From the NCBI GenBank assembly GCA_965208945.1, contig OZ242366.1:5208001-5272000 (forward strand): 64,000 nt of DNA. The letters are read 5' to 3'. The stretch comes from JAPPLB01 sp965208945 (lineage in GTDB: Bacteria; Acidobacteriota; Terriglobia; Bryobacterales; UBA6623). Within the stretch, counting starts at the first letter, position 1; each line of letters opens with the position of its first letter. Below, piece after piece: positions 1 to 8,670 of the stretch. The notes beneath the pieces are model-generated. The model searched no databases, was not told the origin of the DNA, and saw only the letters and a program-made list of their open reading frames with translations. The position numbers were made by a program, and so were the translations under genes.

Positions 1-526
1 CGTCCTTGCGAATCATCTTCAGCGCGTCGTGATCGCCACAGGCGTCGACACATTCGGCGCAGCCTTTGCACTTCGTCGGGTCGATGAAGATGCCGAACTT
101 CCCACCGCCGATACCCTTGCGCTCGAGAACCTTCCAATACTTGTTGGTCTCGGTCCACTGCTCGCGCATCTTCCCGCGCTCGGCTTCGTCTCCGATGCCA
201 TCGAGCTTCTGATCGAGGGTTTCGGGCTCGATGACCTTGGCGAGGATGGCCGTATCAGGACACTGCGTCACGCAGTCCATGCAACCCACGCACTGATCGG
301 AAAGGAACTCCGGAATGTCCGGGGCAATGTAGCTGAAATCGCGCAACGCACCGGTGCCGGCGGGAATCACGCTGCGGGCGACCTGGTCGTCCGCTTCGAG
401 CGCGATCTCGGCCGTGCCGTTGTTGTAAGCGCCGACGACACGCTCGTTGAAATCGGCGACGTCAACAATGTTCTCCTGGAAATCCGCCAGTCTTGCCTGA
501 TGTATGGGATCGACCTGTGTGCTCAT
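1..526 (-). CDS. Pyruvate:ferredoxin oxidoreductase, ferredoxin/beta subunit (partial)
   Basis: This is the N-terminal 175 or so residues of a protein whose 3' part lies beyond the window edge. Translation of the minus strand from the ATG at 524-526 shows two [4Fe-4S] ferredoxin motifs, CVGCMDCVTQCP and CKGCAECVDAC. This fits the delta (2x[4Fe-4S]) part of a pyruvate or 2-oxoacid:ferredoxin oxidoreductase, possibly fused to the TPP-binding beta part as in some bacteria. In this enzyme the clusters carry electrons from the TPP site to ferredoxin. The start codon overlaps the stop of the upstream alpha-gamma gene (ATGA at 523-526), so translation is probably coupled. Whether the beta domain follows cannot be seen here. 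Confidence 0.85.
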   Translation of the reverse strand, partial: MSTQVDPIHQARLADFQENIVDVADFNERVVGAYNNGTAEIALEADDQVARSVIPAGTGALRDFSYIAPDIPEFLSDQCVGCMDCVTQCPDTAILAKVIEPETLDQKLDGIGDEAERGKMREQWTETNKYWKVLERKGIGGGKFGIFIDPTKCKGCAECVDACGDHDALKMIRKD

Positions 527-2550
527 TGAATGATCCTCAAACTGCCTTCAACCTTGTCGGATTCAGCCGTCACCCGCATGACGTCAGCCGGAACTTCGAT
601 GACCTCGGAGAAGCCGCGGCGGACACAAGTCAAGTTGTCCTGAACCACCTGCTCGCCGCGTTTGCCGAAATACTTGCGCAGAGACTTCTCCACACCACGG
701 AAAAGGTCTTCGTCGCTGATTTTCGACTCTTCGCAGAAAGGCGTCACCTTGAGGAAGACACCCAGCAGAACGATGCCCTGCATGCGCTGCTGGAGGTCCG
801 CTACCGAAGCGACTTCACGGGCAATCGACACGGTATCGAGCGCAAAGAAGCGCGCATTCTTGTCACGAATGCGGTTCCGCGCCCACGCCGGGACGGACTT
901 CCAAATCTCAGTCGGCTCCTTGTCATGGCTTTGCGCAAAGACGATGCCATCCTGGGCCAAACCCACCAACGGATCGCCGAGGTTGAAGGCATTCACGTCG
1001 TTGAGCGGAATGAACTCTACGTTCTCCAGCTCGGAATGCGAGCGAATATGTTCTTTGGCAATCGTCAGGTAGTAGGTAGTCGGCAGGCCCTTCTTCTCCG
1101 AACCGTACTTCGGATAGGCCTGGACGTCCATACCGAACACCTCGCCCGCGATGGTCGCGATCACCTTGTTGGTGGTGACCGAACCATAGCCGCCCACCGA
1201 ATGGCCACGCATCGAGAACGAACCAGGCGAGCGAACGTCCGGATCAATCTTGGGAACCAGCGCGGTCTCATGCTTGATCCCCAAGCTGAAGAAATGGCGT
1301 GGATCGCCGCTCAGCATGTTCTCCGTCACGGCGATGAAATCACCGGCGCGCACGTCGCGGCTGCCGAGGCCGGCCGAGCCGCCATAGAACTTCGGCAAGC
1401 GGTCGACCACGGGATAGCCGGGCGTCCCGCTCAGCGCGTCGGCAAACGCACTCTTCAGCTCGCAAAGCTGCGGATTCGACTGCTGCATCGGGATGTCAAG
1501 GCGCTCGATGACCGAAATGCCTCTCATGTGCTTGAGCGCGTTGACGATGTCGTACGAAGGCCAGGGCCGGAAAAGACTGACGTGCAGCAGGCCGACCTTC
1601 ACTCCCATGTTTTCCCGGATCCAATCGACGGCGGCTTCGGCCGTCTCCATCATGCACCCAGATCCGACGATGGCGTATTCGGCGTCGTCGAGGCGATAGG
1701 GCATGACCGGATCGTAGCGGCGGCCCGTCAGTTCGAAGAACTCGTCCATCGCATGGCGGACAGCGCCGAGGACTTTGTCGTAGTAGGTCCGCTGGGCGAT
1801 CTTGCCCTTCATGTAGGAGTCCTGGTTCTGGACAACGCCCGACATGAGAGGGATCTTGGGGTCCATGAGATTACGCAGACGCCGATTCGGGTCGCCCACG
1901 TAGAGCTTCATCATTTCGGGTTCGGGCAAACGGACGTTCTCGATCGTGTGGGTCGTGAGGAAGCCGTCCTGAACATTCAGGAACGGTGTGTCGGTATCCT
2001 CAGCAACGCGGCGGGTAATGAGCGCCAAGTCGCCCGACTCCTGCGCGTTTCGGCCATAGATGACACCCCAGCCGCAGTCGGCGACACCGTAGACATCATC
2101 GTGGCCAGCGTGGACGTTCAACGACTGAGAGGTAATTGCGCGGGAGCCGATGTGAAACACGATCGGCAGGCGTTTGCCGGAGATCGTGTAGAGGACTTCC
2201 TTCATCAGGATCAGGCCCTGACCGGAAGTGAAGTTCGTGACACGTCCGCCGCTGACGGCGAACCCCTCGCAGGTCGTAGCGGCGCTGTGCTCGGATTCAG
2301 GCTCGATGAACACCAAATCCTCGCCCCACAGATTCTTCTTGCCGTTGGCGACAGCCGATTCAAAACCCCCACCCATCGTGGTGGAGGACGTGATCGGATA
2401 GGCGCATGCCCCCTGGCAGATTTGGGTCTCGACCCACACCACCGTTCCGGCGCCGTCCGAGGTCGTTGGAATCCCCGGGAAGGGGAACTTGATTTCCTGG
2501 GCTTCTTCGAGCCCTACGTATTGCGGCGGTACCTTAGCGACTGTGCTCAT
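523..2550 (-). CDS. porA: Pyruvate:ferredoxin oxidoreductase alpha-gamma fusion
   Basis: The 675-residue protein has the pyruvate flavodoxin/ferredoxin oxidoreductase pyrimidine-binding domain in its first 270 residues or so, with the ICQGACAYPITSS and TSGQGL regions. The transketolase C-like domain II follows. A gamma-type domain occupies about residues 440-640 (GHSVGGYGSVTTNK, YGSEKKGLPTTYY). With the downstream ferredoxin subunit it should oxidise pyruvate to acetyl-CoA and CO2 and reduce ferredoxin in the cytoplasm. It could act on another 2-oxoacid, since the family is not resolved by eye. The gene is first in a minus-strand pair coupled by ATGA. The alpha-before-gamma order within one chain matches one-chain and two-chain PFORs. 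Confidence 0.88.
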   Translation of the reverse strand: MSTVAKVPPQYVGLEEAQEIKFPFPGIPTTSDGAGTVVWVETQICQGACAYPITSSTTMGGGFESAVANGKKNLWGEDLVFIEPESEHSAATTCEGFAVSGGRVTNFTSGQGLILMKEVLYTISGKRLPIVFHIGSRAITSQSLNVHAGHDDVYGVADCGWGVIYGRNAQESGDLALITRRVAEDTDTPFLNVQDGFLTTHTIENVRLPEPEMMKLYVGDPNRRLRNLMDPKIPLMSGVVQNQDSYMKGKIAQRTYYDKVLGAVRHAMDEFFELTGRRYDPVMPYRLDDAEYAIVGSGCMMETAEAAVDWIRENMGVKVGLLHVSLFRPWPSYDIVNALKHMRGISVIERLDIPMQQSNPQLCELKSAFADALSGTPGYPVVDRLPKFYGGSAGLGSRDVRAGDFIAVTENMLSGDPRHFFSLGIKHETALVPKIDPDVRSPGSFSMRGHSVGGYGSVTTNKVIATIAGEVFGMDVQAYPKYGSEKKGLPTTYYLTIAKEHIRSHSELENVEFIPLNDVNAFNLGDPLVGLAQDGIVFAQSHDKEPTEIWKSVPAWARNRIRDKNARFFALDTVSIAREVASVADLQQRMQGIVLLGVFLKVTPFCEESKISDEDLFRGVEKSLRKYFGKRGEQVVQDNLTCVRRGFSEVIEVPADVMRVTAESDKVEGSLRIIQ

Positions 2551-2679
2551 CAGTAGGCAAACCTTTCCCTTTTACGCAGTATAACTATACCTCACATTGG
2601 GGTGGTGGGGCATCTTTCGGGTTTTCCACAACGGGTCCCGAGATGCCCGCAAGCGCTTACGCCGGCCGATCCACACTAA

Positions 2680-2856
2680 CCTGCATTTCTCACCACCCGA
2701 TAATCGAAGCACGCGATACGACCGCCAGGACTTCGTTGCGCTTGCTTGCCTTGCTCAACGTACTGTTCAAGTACGCCTGCGCGGGCCAAGCGGCTCGCGC
2801 CTCGTCCTGGCGGCACTCTCACCCACTTCGCCTCGCCACGTGGTAAGAAAGGCAGG
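2680..2856 (+). mobile_element. MITE-like repeat, type A, copy 1
   Basis: The left end CCTGCATTTCTCACCAC and the right end (GTGGTAAGAAAGGCAGG) form imperfect 17-bp terminal inverted repeats. Direct 4-bp flanks are CTAA (2676-2679) and CTAA (2857-2860). The interior carries an intact IS110 target (TACTGTTCAAGTACGCC). No coding capacity. It lies between the divergent por genes and the sialidase gene. Confidence 0.9.
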
Positions 2857-3102
2857 CTAAAAATCAGGCGAACTCATTCAGACGGCTGGACGAGGACGCC
2901 CGATGACAGCGTATCCTCCCCGCGGGATTGCTACCATTGAGTCGAGCCCTGTGAAAGGCGGCGGCGAGCGGTTCCTGACTCGATTGTGCTGGAAGATCCG
3001 CACGCGAGTGTCATACACCGGTCATGCCGTTTCTTACTCGAAACCACAGTGGGAAGACGGCGCGTCAACGACCTCGAGGCGAAAGGAGGCCGGCGGAAAG
3101 TC

Positions 3103-4422
3103 ATGATGAGCAGCCCGACCCGTGAGGCGTCGAAAGAAATCAACAGGCATACAAGACGCGCCTTCAACGAATGCCTCGGTCTGGGAATCGCCACGATCTG
3201 CAGCGTCTCGATTCCCGGCTGCCAAGCGCCGAGGACGGAAGCTCCGGTCGAAGGCAGTTCCCCGTTTCGCAATATCACGGTCTTTCGCGACAAGTACCGT
3301 TACGTGCTCGGACCCTCGATCGCCGTTACGCAAAAGGGAGAATGGGTAGTGGCCTTCTCGCTCGGGGTCATGCGTGAAGCGACCGACCGGCTGCCCGACG
3401 AGTGGAAGCATCCGCCCAGCGACCCAAGCTTCCAAAACGTCCTTACCCGTTCGGGCGATCTGGGAAAAACCTGGGACGTCCCGCGCGTCTATCCGGGCTT
3501 CAACTGGACCAGCGCCGAATGTCCCGGCCTGGCTGTTCTATCCGATGGAACTTTGCTCGCGAGCGTCTACGTCCGGCAGTTCTATCCCAAGGAGACCGCG
3601 GACAAGATGCCCGACCTGCCGGGGGCCGTGCCGCGGGACCCCTATCCCTGGGTCAGCACGCACCGCGGGACATTCGTGCATCGTTCGAGCGACGGTGGGC
3701 GTACGTGGGACGAAACGGTCGAGGTCGATACGGGGCCATTCATCAGCGGCTACAGCCCGAAGGGCGCGGTCGAATTGGAAGACGGCACGGTCGTTCTGCC
3801 GCTTGCCGCCGGAGACCCCTTCTACGACGAGTATTTCGAGTCGCGAGGCATTCCGGACCTGGAGGCGCTCGGCAACGAGCGGGATGAAGGCGGCGAGATC
3901 AAGCCGGGCAAAAGCGTCGCCTTCGTCGCGGTATCGAAGGATCGCGGCCAGAGTTGGAGCGAGACCCGTGAAATCGCGCGCGATCCCGGCGTCAACTTTT
4001 TCGAGCCCTGTCTGGCCCGGCTCAAAAGCGGGCGGCTGATCTCCCACATGCGGACGTCGGAGAAGAGCGGCGGACGATATCTATATCAAGTGGTGTCGGA
4101 CGACAACGGCCACACCTGGTCACAGCCCAAGAGACTGCCGATCTGGGGTTTTCCGGCGCACATCGTCCAACTGCCCGACGAACGCGTGGTCACCGTCTAC
4201 GGCCATCGCCGCGAGCCCTTCGGCATCCGGGCTTGCGTGAGCTCCGACCAAGGCGAAACCTGGGACATCGAGAACGAGGTCATCCTGCGCGACGATTTGG
4301 GAAGCTCGAACCTGGGGTATCCGACGTCGATCGTCCAGGAAGACGGTGGACTCTTCACGGTCTACTGGGGAGAAGATTCCGACGGAGTGACAACGATTCA
4401 GGGCACCTATTGGCGGGTGTGA
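3103..4422 (+). CDS. Exported BNR-repeat sialidase-type protein, probable lipoprotein
   Basis: The protein of about 439 residues has at least five Asp-box motifs (SGDLGKTWD, SSDGGRTWD, SKDRGQSWS, SDDNGHTWS, SSDQGETWD), the hallmark of six-bladed beta-propeller sialidases and related glycoside-active proteins. The N-terminus has a hydrophobic stretch ending in SIPGC (Cys about 40), a likely lipobox, so it is probably outer-membrane or periplasmic. I chose the ATG at 3103 because AGGAGG lies upstream at about 3084-3089; 3106 is also possible, and an in-frame ATG at 2986 would bury the signal peptide. The catalytic Arg triad was not verified. The substrate may not be sialic acid, as many soil bacteria carry large BNR families of unknown specificity. 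Confidence 0.8.
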   Translation: MMSSPTREASKEINRHTRRAFNECLGLGIATICSVSIPGCQAPRTEAPVEGSSPFRNITVFRDKYRYVLGPSIAVTQKGEWVVAFSLGVMREATDRLPDEWKHPPSDPSFQNVLTRSGDLGKTWDVPRVYPGFNWTSAECPGLAVLSDGTLLASVYVRQFYPKETADKMPDLPGAVPRDPYPWVSTHRGTFVHRSSDGGRTWDETVEVDTGPFISGYSPKGAVELEDGTVVLPLAAGDPFYDEYFESRGIPDLEALGNERDEGGEIKPGKSVAFVAVSKDRGQSWSETREIARDPGVNFFEPCLARLKSGRLISHMRTSEKSGGRYLYQVVSDDNGHTWSQPKRLPIWGFPAHIVQLPDERVVTVYGHRREPFGIRACVSSDQGETWDIENEVILRDDLGSSNLGYPTSIVQEDGGLFTVYWGEDSDGVTTIQGTYWRV

Positions 4423-4505
4423 ACGCGGGTCGGAAGCTCCGTCCATGTAGCATGTAGAATAAACAGCAAAGGTCGGGGATTCCAAAACATCAGGGGTGCA
4501 TCGAA

Positions 4506-5735
4506 ATGCCACTTTTCAGTTCGAAAACCAAAAAACAGCGAGACCACCGAGGCCGCCGCGAATTCCTGCGGCATGGTCTTGTGGGCATGGGGGTATTGGC
4601 TACCGGGTCGATGCTCTCGCACTGCCGGGAATCGAACCCGGTCGGCGCAACACGGGAGACGCCGAGCCGGAGACTCGGAGACCGCTTGGGCAAGCTGGGC
4701 CCGTTACAGCCACCGGACGAAAACGGCGTGCGACTGCCCGAGGGGTTCACATCACGCGTGGTGGCGCGATCGAGCCAGGAACCGGTTCCGGGTTGCGGGT
4801 ACCGCTGGCACCCGGCGCCCGACGGAGCGGCCGTCTTCACCACCGACGACGGTTGGATCTACGTTTCCAATAGCGAGGTCGGCGGCAACCAAGGCGGCGT
4901 GGGCGCGTTGCGGTTCGACCTCGAGGGCCGGGTGATCGATTCCTACTCGATCCTCGACGGCACAAGCACCAACTGCGCCGGCGGCCCTACGCCCTGGGGC
5001 ACCTGGCTTTCCTGCGAAGAGTTCGATCAGGGACAGGTGTGGGAGTGCGATCCGTTCGGCAAGAAGCAGGCGATCGTTCGTCCCGCGCTAGGCCTGTTCA
5101 AACATGAAGCCGCCGCAGTCGATCCCGTTCGGAACGATGTTTACCTTACCGAGGACACCGGCGACGGACTGTTCTACCGCTTTCGCCCAGGGAGCAGTGC
5201 GCCTGACCTGTCAGCCGGACGGCTCGAAGCGGCGGAAGTCATGGACGGCGGCAAAGTGGCGTGGCATCGCGTGAAAGACCCCAGCGGAGCCGTACAGCCC
5301 ACGCGCATGCAGGTTCCGCAGGCCACTGCCTTCAGAGGAGGCGAGGGCATCTGGCAGCACGACCAAGTCATCTACTTCACAACAACGCAGGACGGGCGCG
5401 TCTGGGCTTATGACATCTCCGCGAGCACCATCACCGTCATTTATGACGATGACGACCACGCGGAGCCCGAGCTGACCGGCGTCGACAACATCACCGTATC
5501 GGCCGCCGGGGACGTCATCGTGGCGGAAGACGGCGGCGACCAACAGATCGTCACCGTTCTACCCGACCGGAAAACGGCGGCCCTGCTCCGAGTCACCGGC
5601 CACGACAAGTCCGAGATCACCGGACCCGTCTTCGATCCATCCGGGACGCGGCTGTACTTCAGCTCGCAGCGCGGCGCAACGGGTGAATCGGAAGACGGCA
5701 TGACTTTCGAGGTGACGGGTCCGTTCCTGGCCTGA
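4506..5735 (+). CDS. Tat-exported PhoX-like (DUF839) protein
   Basis: The 409-residue protein begins with a twin-arginine signal (RREFLRHGL at residues 17-25), followed by a hydrophobic segment and a Cys at about 40 (SMLSHC), suggesting a Tat-exported lipoprotein. The body matches the DUF839/PhoX beta-propeller family, with motifs such as NCAGGPTPWGTWLSCEE, EDTGDGLFYRF and GVDNITVSAAGDVIVAEDGG. Family members include Ca/Fe-dependent alkaline phosphatases, but many are uncharacterised. The gene follows the sialidase by 83 bp on the same strand and may be co-transcribed. Phosphatase activity is inferred only from family membership. Confidence 0.82.
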   Translation: MPLFSSKTKKQRDHRGRREFLRHGLVGMGVLATGSMLSHCRESNPVGATRETPSRRLGDRLGKLGPLQPPDENGVRLPEGFTSRVVARSSQEPVPGCGYRWHPAPDGAAVFTTDDGWIYVSNSEVGGNQGGVGALRFDLEGRVIDSYSILDGTSTNCAGGPTPWGTWLSCEEFDQGQVWECDPFGKKQAIVRPALGLFKHEAAAVDPVRNDVYLTEDTGDGLFYRFRPGSSAPDLSAGRLEAAEVMDGGKVAWHRVKDPSGAVQPTRMQVPQATAFRGGEGIWQHDQVIYFTTTQDGRVWAYDISASTITVIYDDDDHAEPELTGVDNITVSAAGDVIVAEDGGDQQIVTVLPDRKTAALLRVTGHDKSEITGPVFDPSGTRLYFSSQRGATGESEDGMTFEVTGPFLA

Positions 5736-5860
5736 CTTGACATCGATCAAAGCCCCGGTAAAGAAGCTGTCCGAGGAACGGCTCCTACCCAGCGCACTTA
5801 CGGCCGATGAACTGCCTGGGCTTGTCTCGTTCAAACCGTAGAGGTTTCTACCGAAACCAG

Positions 5861-6059
5861 CCTGCATTTCTCGCCACCCGACGGCGAAGCACGCGATACG
5901 ACCGCCAGGACTTCGTTGCGCTTGCTCGCCGTGCTCGACGTACTGTCAAGTACGCCTGCGCGCGCCAAGCGGCTCGCGCCTTTTTCCTCCGCCCGGCTTG
6001 CGCCTAGTCCTGACGGCCCTCTCGCGCACTCCGCCTCGCCGAGTGGTGAGAAATACAGG
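5861..6059 (+). mobile_element. MITE-like repeat, type A', copy 2
   Basis: Left end CCTGCATTTCTCGCCAC and right end GTGGTGAGAAATACAGG pair as terminal inverted repeats. Flanks are CCAG (5857-5860) and CCAG (6060-6063), a perfect 4-bp direct repeat. It contains the extra block of about 24 bp beginning TTTTTCCTCCGCCCG that defines the A' variant. The IS110 target is degraded here (CTGTCAAG, one base short). Confidence 0.88.
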
Positions 6060-6071
6060 CCAGGAAAATTC

Positions 6072-6096
6072 CGGCCCCGCCTCATCAGCGGGGCCG
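6072..6096 (-). terminator. Rho-independent terminator of the coiled-coil gene
   Basis: A 9-bp perfect stem (CGGCCCCGC / GCGGGGCCG) with a short loop lies 15 bp after the minus-strand stop codon at 6111-6113. On the minus strand it is followed by GAATTTTCC, a short T-rich run. Confidence 0.75.
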
Positions 6097-6110
6097 CACT
6101 TGCGTTCGAC

Positions 6111-6995
6111 TTAGCGTGACGCCATCGCGGCAATGCGGTCGGCGTGCCGTTTCGGCCTGCTGAGGTATCCATTCACCTGGTCTTTCTGGACCGTTGTGAT
6201 CACGATCTCATAAGGCTGCCCCGTGCCCGGCAGATAGAAGCGCATCGCCTCGTGGACATGCTTTTTTCTCTGCTCGACCTTCTTGTCGTCGGCCATCACT
6301 TCGAGCGTGAAGCGATTGTTTTTGGGGCTGGTGTTCTTCAGGCGCAGATAGATCCCACCGACCCGCTGCAGGCGGTCCGTCCTCTTGAGAGCGAAGGCAA
6401 TCCGCTCGAGCTCGCCCAGTTGGCGCAGCCTCTCGATGCCCGCGGCATTGCCGCTCACCTGTCCATCGAGATCCATGACATGATTGTGCGTAGAGCGGAG
6501 CATAGCTCCTGTCTCGTTGAGTTGTGTACGCGTTTGTTCGGCATCGGAGCGCATCGCCTGGACGTCGGTGCGCACTTCGTCAACGCCACTTTGGGCCTTC
6601 CCGGCCTTACCGGAGACCACCCGGATTTCGCCGAGCAACATTTCCTGTTGCTCGCGCTGTTTCCTGGCAACATTGTCGGCAAGGCGCCGGGTGCGCGTCC
6701 GCGTGTTCGCGTCGGTCTCCTTGCTGATCTGCGATCGGGTCTTTTTGACCTCCTCGCGCAAGTCTTCAAACTCACGCCGCGCCTGAACGCTGCGACAGGC
6801 GGAAGACTCGTTGACCTTGGCGATCTCCGTTTCCAGATTCGTGCGCAAAGTGTGCGCTTCGACTTCCAGGCTCTTCACGCGCGAAAAAAGATAGACATTC
6901 GTCGCAGCGGCAAAAACAATCACAAGCGCCAATGCGATCATCTTCCCGGAAGGGGACTTCTTCAGGGGTTGAGGTTGGGGCGTCGTTATGCTCAT
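6111..6995 (-). CDS. Membrane-anchored coiled-coil protein of unknown function
   Basis: The 294-residue protein has a short cytoplasmic N-terminus rich in Pro and Gln and one transmembrane helix at about residues 17-38 (MIALALVIVFAAATNVYLF). A long heptad-rich, charged coiled coil follows to about residue 200, then a C-terminal globular part of about 90 residues. The ATG at 6993-6995 is preferred because AAAGGAG lies 6 bp upstream; a longer frame exists but has no ribosome site. I do not recognise the family beyond conserved hypothetical coiled-coil membrane protein. A scaffold or envelope-spanning role is possible but unsupported. A strong terminator follows. Confidence 0.7.
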   Translation of the reverse strand: MSITTPQPQPLKKSPSGKMIALALVIVFAAATNVYLFSRVKSLEVEAHTLRTNLETEIAKVNESSACRSVQARREFEDLREEVKKTRSQISKETDANTRTRTRRLADNVARKQREQQEMLLGEIRVVSGKAGKAQSGVDEVRTDVQAMRSDAEQTRTQLNETGAMLRSTHNHVMDLDGQVSGNAAGIERLRQLGELERIAFALKRTDRLQRVGGIYLRLKNTSPKNNRFTLEVMADDKKVEQRKKHVHEAMRFYLPGTGQPYEIVITTVQKDQVNGYLSRPKRHADRIAAMASR

Positions 6996-7189
6996 CAGGT
7001 TCTCCTTTGGGTAATGGTGTCGGTTCGATTGGCGGTGATGGCGGCTAGCCTGCATTTCTCACTACCTGACGGTCGAAGCACGCCATATGACCGCCAGGAC
7101 TTCGTTGCGCTTGCTTGCCGTGCTCAACGTACTGTTCAATATATGGTTCGCTCCCGGGATGTCCACCTATTCCTTCTTGCTGAACGTTG

Positions 7190-7330
7190 GTCTGCGCCAA
7201 TATATCCGACCTCTAGGTGGAACCGCGCTGGTTCCGGGCCATGATGGGGTCCGCACGTCCCGCTCCTCATAAGTACGCCGACCTGTGAGGGCCATGAACA
7301 GTAACAGGATTCGGTGACGCCGGTACGACC
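7190..7330 (-). ncRNA. Putative bridge RNA of IS110 copy 1
   Basis: The region downstream of the transposase stop, read on the minus strand, holds two guide pairs. Target pair: UACUGUUC (7303-7296) is identical to the repeat's left target half, and GGCGUACUU (7279-7271) is complementary to its right half AAGTACGCC. Donor pair: CCCAU (7248-7244) equals the element's right end, and AUAUAUU (7205-7199) complements its left end across the circle junction. A GGAACC/GGUUCC hairpin (7219-7235) sits inside the donor loop, and CCUGU/ACAGG can pair around the left target guide. The order (target loop then donor loop) and opposite-strand pairing match known IS110 bridge RNAs. The RNA ends are estimates. 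Confidence 0.75.
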
Positions 7331-7403
7331 GTTTTGTCCATCAATCGGGAGTAAGCAGACAAACTGTGAGCTCCTGGTAGTGCTACGGCGGACCGCAGGG
7401 CGG

Positions 7404-8477
7404 TTAACCCGCCGGGGCTGGTTGCCGCTGTTGAGAGAAGCGCTGGCCGCTGCTCAGCAAGGCCCATGCGATGCGCGCCAGCCGTGCCGCCAGCGCCACG
7501 ATCACGACCCGCCGATCTTTGTTCAGGAGCATCCGCCGCAGCCACTGGCCGAGTTGGTCGCTGCGCTTCGCGAGCACGTCGAGGCTCGAGCGGGCACAGT
7601 GCACCAGCAGCGTCCGGACGTAGCGGTTGCCGCGCTTGCTGATGCCTCCCAAGCGCTGCTTGCCTCCGCTGGAGTACTCTCTCGGCACCAGACCCAACCA
7701 AGCAGCGACGTCGCGCCCCTTCTCGAAGGCCTCGGCGTTGCCGATCGTCGCCACCAAGGCCGTCGCTGTCTGCACGCCGATGCCGGGGATCTCTCTGAGC
7801 CGCCGGCAGGCCTCGCTCGCCTGCGCTTTCCTCAGCAGATAGGTGTTGACTTGCTGAATCTTCTCTGCCAGCACTTGCCATTCGGCAAACATGCCCGCCA
7901 GCAGCGCCCGCATTTCGTCGGACAGGCCGTTATCGGCGTCCTCGAGGATCTCCGGCAGACGGACCACAAACCAACGCTTGCCCTGTGGAAGGGTGATGCC
8001 GCGTTCCAGCAGAAAGGCGCGCGCCTGGTTGATCAACTGCGTCGAGTTGCCCACCAGCCGCGAGCGATAGCGGTGCAGCGACTGCATCGACAGTTGTTGC
8101 TCGCTCTTGACCGCCACGAAGCGCATGCTCGGCCGCAGACAGGCTTCCGCGCAGGCCTCGGCGTCCGTCGAGTCGTTCTTGTCGCGCTTCACAAAGGGCT
8201 TCACATATTTGGGCGGCATCAGCTTCACGTCGTGCCCCTGGGCCAGCAGTTGGCGGCCCAGGTGATGGGCGCCGCAGCAGGCTTCCATGCCGATACGGCA
8301 GGGCTGCATCTGGGCGGTCACCTCCAGCAGCTTGCCCTTCGAGTAGCGGCGACGGGTGAGCACCCGGCCGGTTGCGTCCAAGCCGACCAAGTCGACGTTG
8401 TGTTTTGCTAGATCGAGGCCGATCGTGACGACCTCCTTCCATACGCTCTTGCGGGATGATCGCTGGGTCGTTGCCAT
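7404..8477 (-). CDS. IS110-family transposase (DEDD recombinase), copy 1
   Basis: The 357-residue protein has an N-terminal RuvC-like DEDD domain, with D22 (GLDLAKHN), E65 (GMEACCG), D102 and D105 (DKNDSTDAEA). A coiled middle region follows, then the C-terminal Transposase_20 domain with the helix-hairpin-helix-like REIPGIGVQTA and the SSGGKQRLGGISKRGN block, where S269 or S270 is the candidate catalytic serine. IS110 recombinases use a bridge RNA to join the circularised element to a target. The ATG at 8475-8477 is chosen because GAGGAAA lies just upstream; the longer frame runs into the host repeat. All motifs are intact, so the copy looks active. Confidence 0.95.
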   Translation of the reverse strand: MATTQRSSRKSVWKEVVTIGLDLAKHNVDLVGLDATGRVLTRRRYSKGKLLEVTAQMQPCRIGMEACCGAHHLGRQLLAQGHDVKLMPPKYVKPFVKRDKNDSTDAEACAEACLRPSMRFVAVKSEQQLSMQSLHRYRSRLVGNSTQLINQARAFLLERGITLPQGKRWFVVRLPEILEDADNGLSDEMRALLAGMFAEWQVLAEKIQQVNTYLLRKAQASEACRRLREIPGIGVQTATALVATIGNAEAFEKGRDVAAWLGLVPREYSSGGKQRLGGISKRGNRYVRTLLVHCARSSLDVLAKRSDQLGQWLRRMLLNKDRRVVIVALAARLARIAWALLSSGQRFSQQRQPAPAG

Positions 8478-8670
8478 GATGGTTTCCTCTCGGTTCGTGA
8501 ACTGCGGCCGGGGACGGCCGTTGCTACCAGCATGGCCGAACTCGACGACGCAGCGGAAGTGGGAGCGAACCATCCCATAAGTACGCCTGCGCGCGCCAAG
8601 CGGCTCGCGCCTCGTCCTGACGGCCCTCTCACCCACTTCGCCTCGCCACGTGGTGAGAAATACAGGCTAT

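Larger units (their letters stand above)
7140..8580 (-). mobile_element. IS110-family insertion sequence (IS1111 group), copy 1
   Basis: The element is about 1441 bp. Its boundaries are fixed by comparison with uninterrupted repeats: the host reads TGTTCAA|GTACGCC, and the bases AA are shared at both junctions, suggesting a 2-nt AA core. Subterminal inverted repeats of 13 bp are present (ATGGTTCGCTCCC at 7143-7155 and its complement at 8561-8573). Such repeats, together with a long non-coding stretch downstream of the transposase (about 264 bp, against about 100 bp upstream), are known traits of the IS1111 group. There is no target duplication beyond the core, as expected for this family. Two further essentially identical copies lie at 47860 and 57425. 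Confidence 0.95.
7049..8666 (+). mobile_element. MITE-like repeat copy 3, split by IS110 element 1
   Basis: The left half (7049-7139) and right half (8581-8666) together make a type A repeat. Flanks are CTAG (7045-7048) and CTAT (8667-8670). It is interrupted between CTGTTCAA and GTACGCC, the exact position also used in copies 17 and 22b. Confidence 0.9.

Noticed and set aside
493..2556. A 687-codon open frame on the + strand opposite the por gene
   Set aside because: It is the antisense of a clear PFOR gene in GC-rich DNA and has no recognisable motif.
7314..8411. 365-codon + strand frames (and the copies at 48034 and 57599) opposite the IS110 transposase
   Set aside because: They mirror the transposase codons and have low-complexity composition; the minus-strand frame carries all family motifs.
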